This document shows positions 62,247-64,000 of a stretch of DNA of 64,000 bases, in pieces; position 1 is the stretch's first letter, and the number at the start of each line of letters is the position of its first letter. This DNA comes from Fulvimarina uroteuthidis (GTDB lineage Bacteria > Pseudomonadota > Alphaproteobacteria > Rhizobiales > Rhizobiaceae). The notes under the pieces are model-generated. The model did not search any database. It saw only the letters and a program-made list of their open reading frames with translations, and was not told where the DNA came from. The stretch covers positions 372,001-436,000 of the forward strand of contig NZ_JAXLPB010000002.1 of the NCBI RefSeq assembly GCF_034321785.1, given 5' to 3'. Position numbers and translations under genes: made by a program.

Positions 62247-62921
62247 TCACTCGCTGGCGGGAGAGCGCATCAAGGCGTCGAGCTTGTGCATGAGGTGCTC
62301 GCGCATCAGATCCGCGAGCCGCTTGCCGTCGCGAGCTTCGAGAGCGGCCTGGATCGCTTCGTGCTCCTGCGTCGCCGTCAGCCAGCGTTCGGGAGACAGA
62401 TTGGCCTGATAGCGCGCCCGGAAAACGCGCTGGGCCAGTGTGGCGTGCTGGCGGGACAGGGTCGGATTGCGCGCCGCATCGAGAATGCCGGTGTGGATCT
62501 TCTGGTTGATCTCGAAGTAGCTCGGCCGGTCGGCCTCCTCGTAGGCGAGGCGCAGGTCCGCGCAGAGCCGGGCGAGCCGGGCGATCTCCGCAATGGTCGC
62601 GCGGATGGCGGCCAACTCCCCCGCCGCCCCTTCGAGGGCCGCGATCACCGGAAAGAGTTCGGCAAGTTCGCCGGCCGTCTGGCGCGCGACGATCGCGCCG
62701 CGATTTTGAACGAGCTCGACGAGTCCATCGTGCGCCAGGATCTTCACGGCCTCGCGAACCGGCGTGCGCGACACGCCGAAGCGCTCGGTCAGCGCCTTTT
62801 CCGGCACCTTCTCCCCCGCCTTCAATTCGCCCTCCATGATCATCTGGCGCAGGCGCTCGCTGATCTCCAGCGACAGGGCGGGACGTACAAGCGCGTCTTC
62901 GAGGGCGGCTAAACTCGTCAT
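62247..62921 (-). CDS. GntR-family (FCD domain) transcriptional regulator
   Basis: A 224-residue FadR-subfamily regulator. The winged helix (about 15-75) has IMEGELKAGEKVPEKALTER and GVSRTPVREAVKIL; the FCD domain follows with INQKIHTGILDAARNPTL and HEAIQAALEARD, where the usual metal-binding residues are found. It probably regulates the neighbouring oxidoreductase and/or hydratase genes in response to an acid such as lactate or glycolate. Confidence 0.92.
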   Translation of the reverse strand: MTSLAALEDALVRPALSLEISERLRQMIMEGELKAGEKVPEKALTERFGVSRTPVREAVKILAHDGLVELVQNRGAIVARQTAGELAELFPVIAALEGAAGELAAIRATIAEIARLARLCADLRLAYEEADRPSYFEINQKIHTGILDAARNPTLSRQHATLAQRVFRARYQANLSPERWLTATQEHEAIQAALEARDGKRLADLMREHLMHKLDALMRSPASE

Positions 62922-63054
62922 GGATCAGGGGCATTCCGCGTTGGGCATTCTGGGGAATCTGCCGTCCCTTTGGGGGCCGGCGGAGGGTTCGGCAATTCCT
63001 GCATGCGGTGGTTCGATCGTCAATCGAACCCCTGCGCGCTCGACCTCGCCGGCG

Positions 63055-64000
63055 TCAGGTCTTGTGCGACAAGGCACCGGCAAGAACCTCCGCGACATGG
63101 ATGGCCGTCCGTCCGGTCCCGTCGAATATCTGATGACGACACGATGTGCCATCGGCCACGACGAGCGCACCCTCCGGCGCTTGCCGGACCGCCGGCAGCA
63201 GGGACAGTTCGCCCATGGCAAGGGACACGTCGATCGTCTCGGCATCGTAGCCGAAAGCGCCGGCCATGCCGCAGCACGAGCTTTCGATCACCGTCAGATC
63301 GAGATCGGGAATGAGCCGCAGCGCGGCCTCGACCGCCGGCATCGCACCGAACGCCTTCTGGTGGCAGTGGCCGTGGAGATAGGCCTTGCGCCCCAGGGGC
63401 TCGAGCGGCAGGACCATGCGACGCGCCCTGGCCTCGCGGGCGACGAACTCCTCGAACAGGAGGGCGCTTTCGGCGAGCGCGCGCGCATCCTCGCCGGGGA
63501 CGAGCGCGGGAAATTCGTCGCGCAGGGTCAGGAGGCAGGACGGTTCGAGGCCGATGATCGCCTTGCCGGCCCGCACATGCGGCATCAGCGCGGCGATCGT
63601 GCGCTCGGCTTCCGCACGCGCCCGGTCCGCCATGCCGCTTGCGATATAGGTGCGCCCGCAGCACAGCGGCTGGCGGCCGGACAAGGGCCGGGCGGTCTCG
63701 ACCGGGTAGCCGGCCGCCTTCAAGACCGCGACCGCCGCGCGCAGCGTCTGCGGGTCGAACCAGCGCCCGAACGTATCGGCGAAGAGGACGACGCCCGGAT
63801 GCCCGCCGGCCTCCCCCGAACGCCCGCCTGCCACGTCGCCTTCCCGGCTGCGGAACCAGTCCCGGCGAAATTTCGGAAGCGAGCGACGGGCCGAAAAGCC
63901 GAAGATCGTCTCCAACAGCCTGGCGAGCGGGCCGAACCGGTCGCGCAGGCCCAGCGCACCACCGAACCGCGCGGCGATCCATGCGGTGCGCGGCAGGTTG
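63055..64000 (-). CDS. FAD/Fe-S oxidoreductase, C-terminal part (5' end beyond the window)
   Basis: The last 314 codons or so of a protein with two cysteine-rich CCG domains (QPLCCGRTYIASG and SSCCGMAGAFGYD), preceded by NLPRTAWIAARFGGALGLRD. This pattern ends the fused FAD-linked oxidase/4Fe-4S proteins related to D-lactate or glycolate dehydrogenases (GlpC/LldE/DUF3483-like CCG domains). YLHGHCHQKAFGA is also typical. The FAD and ferredoxin parts must lie right of 64000. Substrate likely a 2-hydroxyacid. The GntR gene follows on the same strand after 133 bases. Confidence 0.85.
   Translation of the reverse strand, partial: NLPRTAWIAARFGGALGLRDRFGPLARLLETIFGFSARRSLPKFRRDWFRSREGDVAGGRSGEAGGHPGVVLFADTFGRWFDPQTLRAAVAVLKAAGYPVETARPLSGRQPLCCGRTYIASGMADRARAEAERTIAALMPHVRAGKAIIGLEPSCLLTLRDEFPALVPGEDARALAESALLFEEFVAREARARRMVLPLEPLGRKAYLHGHCHQKAFGAMPAVEAALRLIPDLDLTVIESSCCGMAGAFGYDAETIDVSLAMGELSLLPAVRQAPEGALVVADGTSCRHQIFDGTGRTAIHVAEVLAGALSHKT

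Overview
The window is high-GC DNA with tightly packed operons and catabolic clusters typical of an alphaproteobacterium. The combination of ectoine use, rhizobial/roseobacter-like gene orders, TRAP transporters and an RTX/S-layer locus suggests a marine or salt-exposed Hyphomicrobiales or Rhodobacterales relative; no rRNA or tRNA was seen that would fix the taxon.

1-11.2 kb is an ectoine/5-hydroxyectoine locus. The minus-strand operon eutA-eutB-eutC-doeA-doeB (doeB runs off the left edge) strips the hydroxyl group of hydroxyectoine, opens the ectoine ring and deacetylates the product. Divergently, a TeaABC/UehABC-type TRAP transporter imports ectoines, followed by a universal stress protein, an AsnC-type regulator and the DABA aminotransferase doeD. 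The final aldehyde dehydrogenase (doeC/ssd) and an EnuR regulator are not in the window.

11.3-14.7 kb is a scar: an IS3-family element with a nested IS30-family element sits between the 3' remnants of two divergent oxidoreductase genes. 14.8-22.7 kb is a sugar-acid type catabolic cluster (a second TRAP system, GntR regulator, enolase-superfamily dehydratase, SDR, 2-hydroxyacid dehydrogenase and a frameshifted Asp/Glu racemase).

22.7-47.9 kb is a surface-protein locus: type I secretion ABC and adaptor proteins, a small HTH protein, two large Ala/Gly/Thr/Asn-rich beta-type RTX/S-layer-like proteins, a methyltransferase of the PKMT-like architecture, a SapC-family protein, a matrixin-like protease and a second methyltransferase. 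An integrase-bearing island (about 33.9-41.1 kb) with HicAB and VapBC-type modules, a PD-(D/E)XK nuclease-like operon and a HUH-type Rep protein lies between the two S-layer-like genes, and the second has lost its 5' end. A truncated second integrase and an IS66 scrap lie at 43.7-44.6 kb.

48-60.2 kb makes surface polysaccharide: a very large methyltransferase-GT2-GT2 fusion, a Wzm/Wzt-type exporter, the dTDP-L-rhamnose genes rmlBCDA, two GT4-type glycosyltransferases and a RgpF-family protein. Its position next to the secretion locus fits a glycan that carries or anchors the surface proteins, but that link is inference. 60.3-64 kb holds an Arg-rich disordered protein, a 2-keto-4-pentenoate hydratase family gene, a GntR regulator and the C-terminal part of an Fe-S/FAD oxidoreductase that runs off the right edge.
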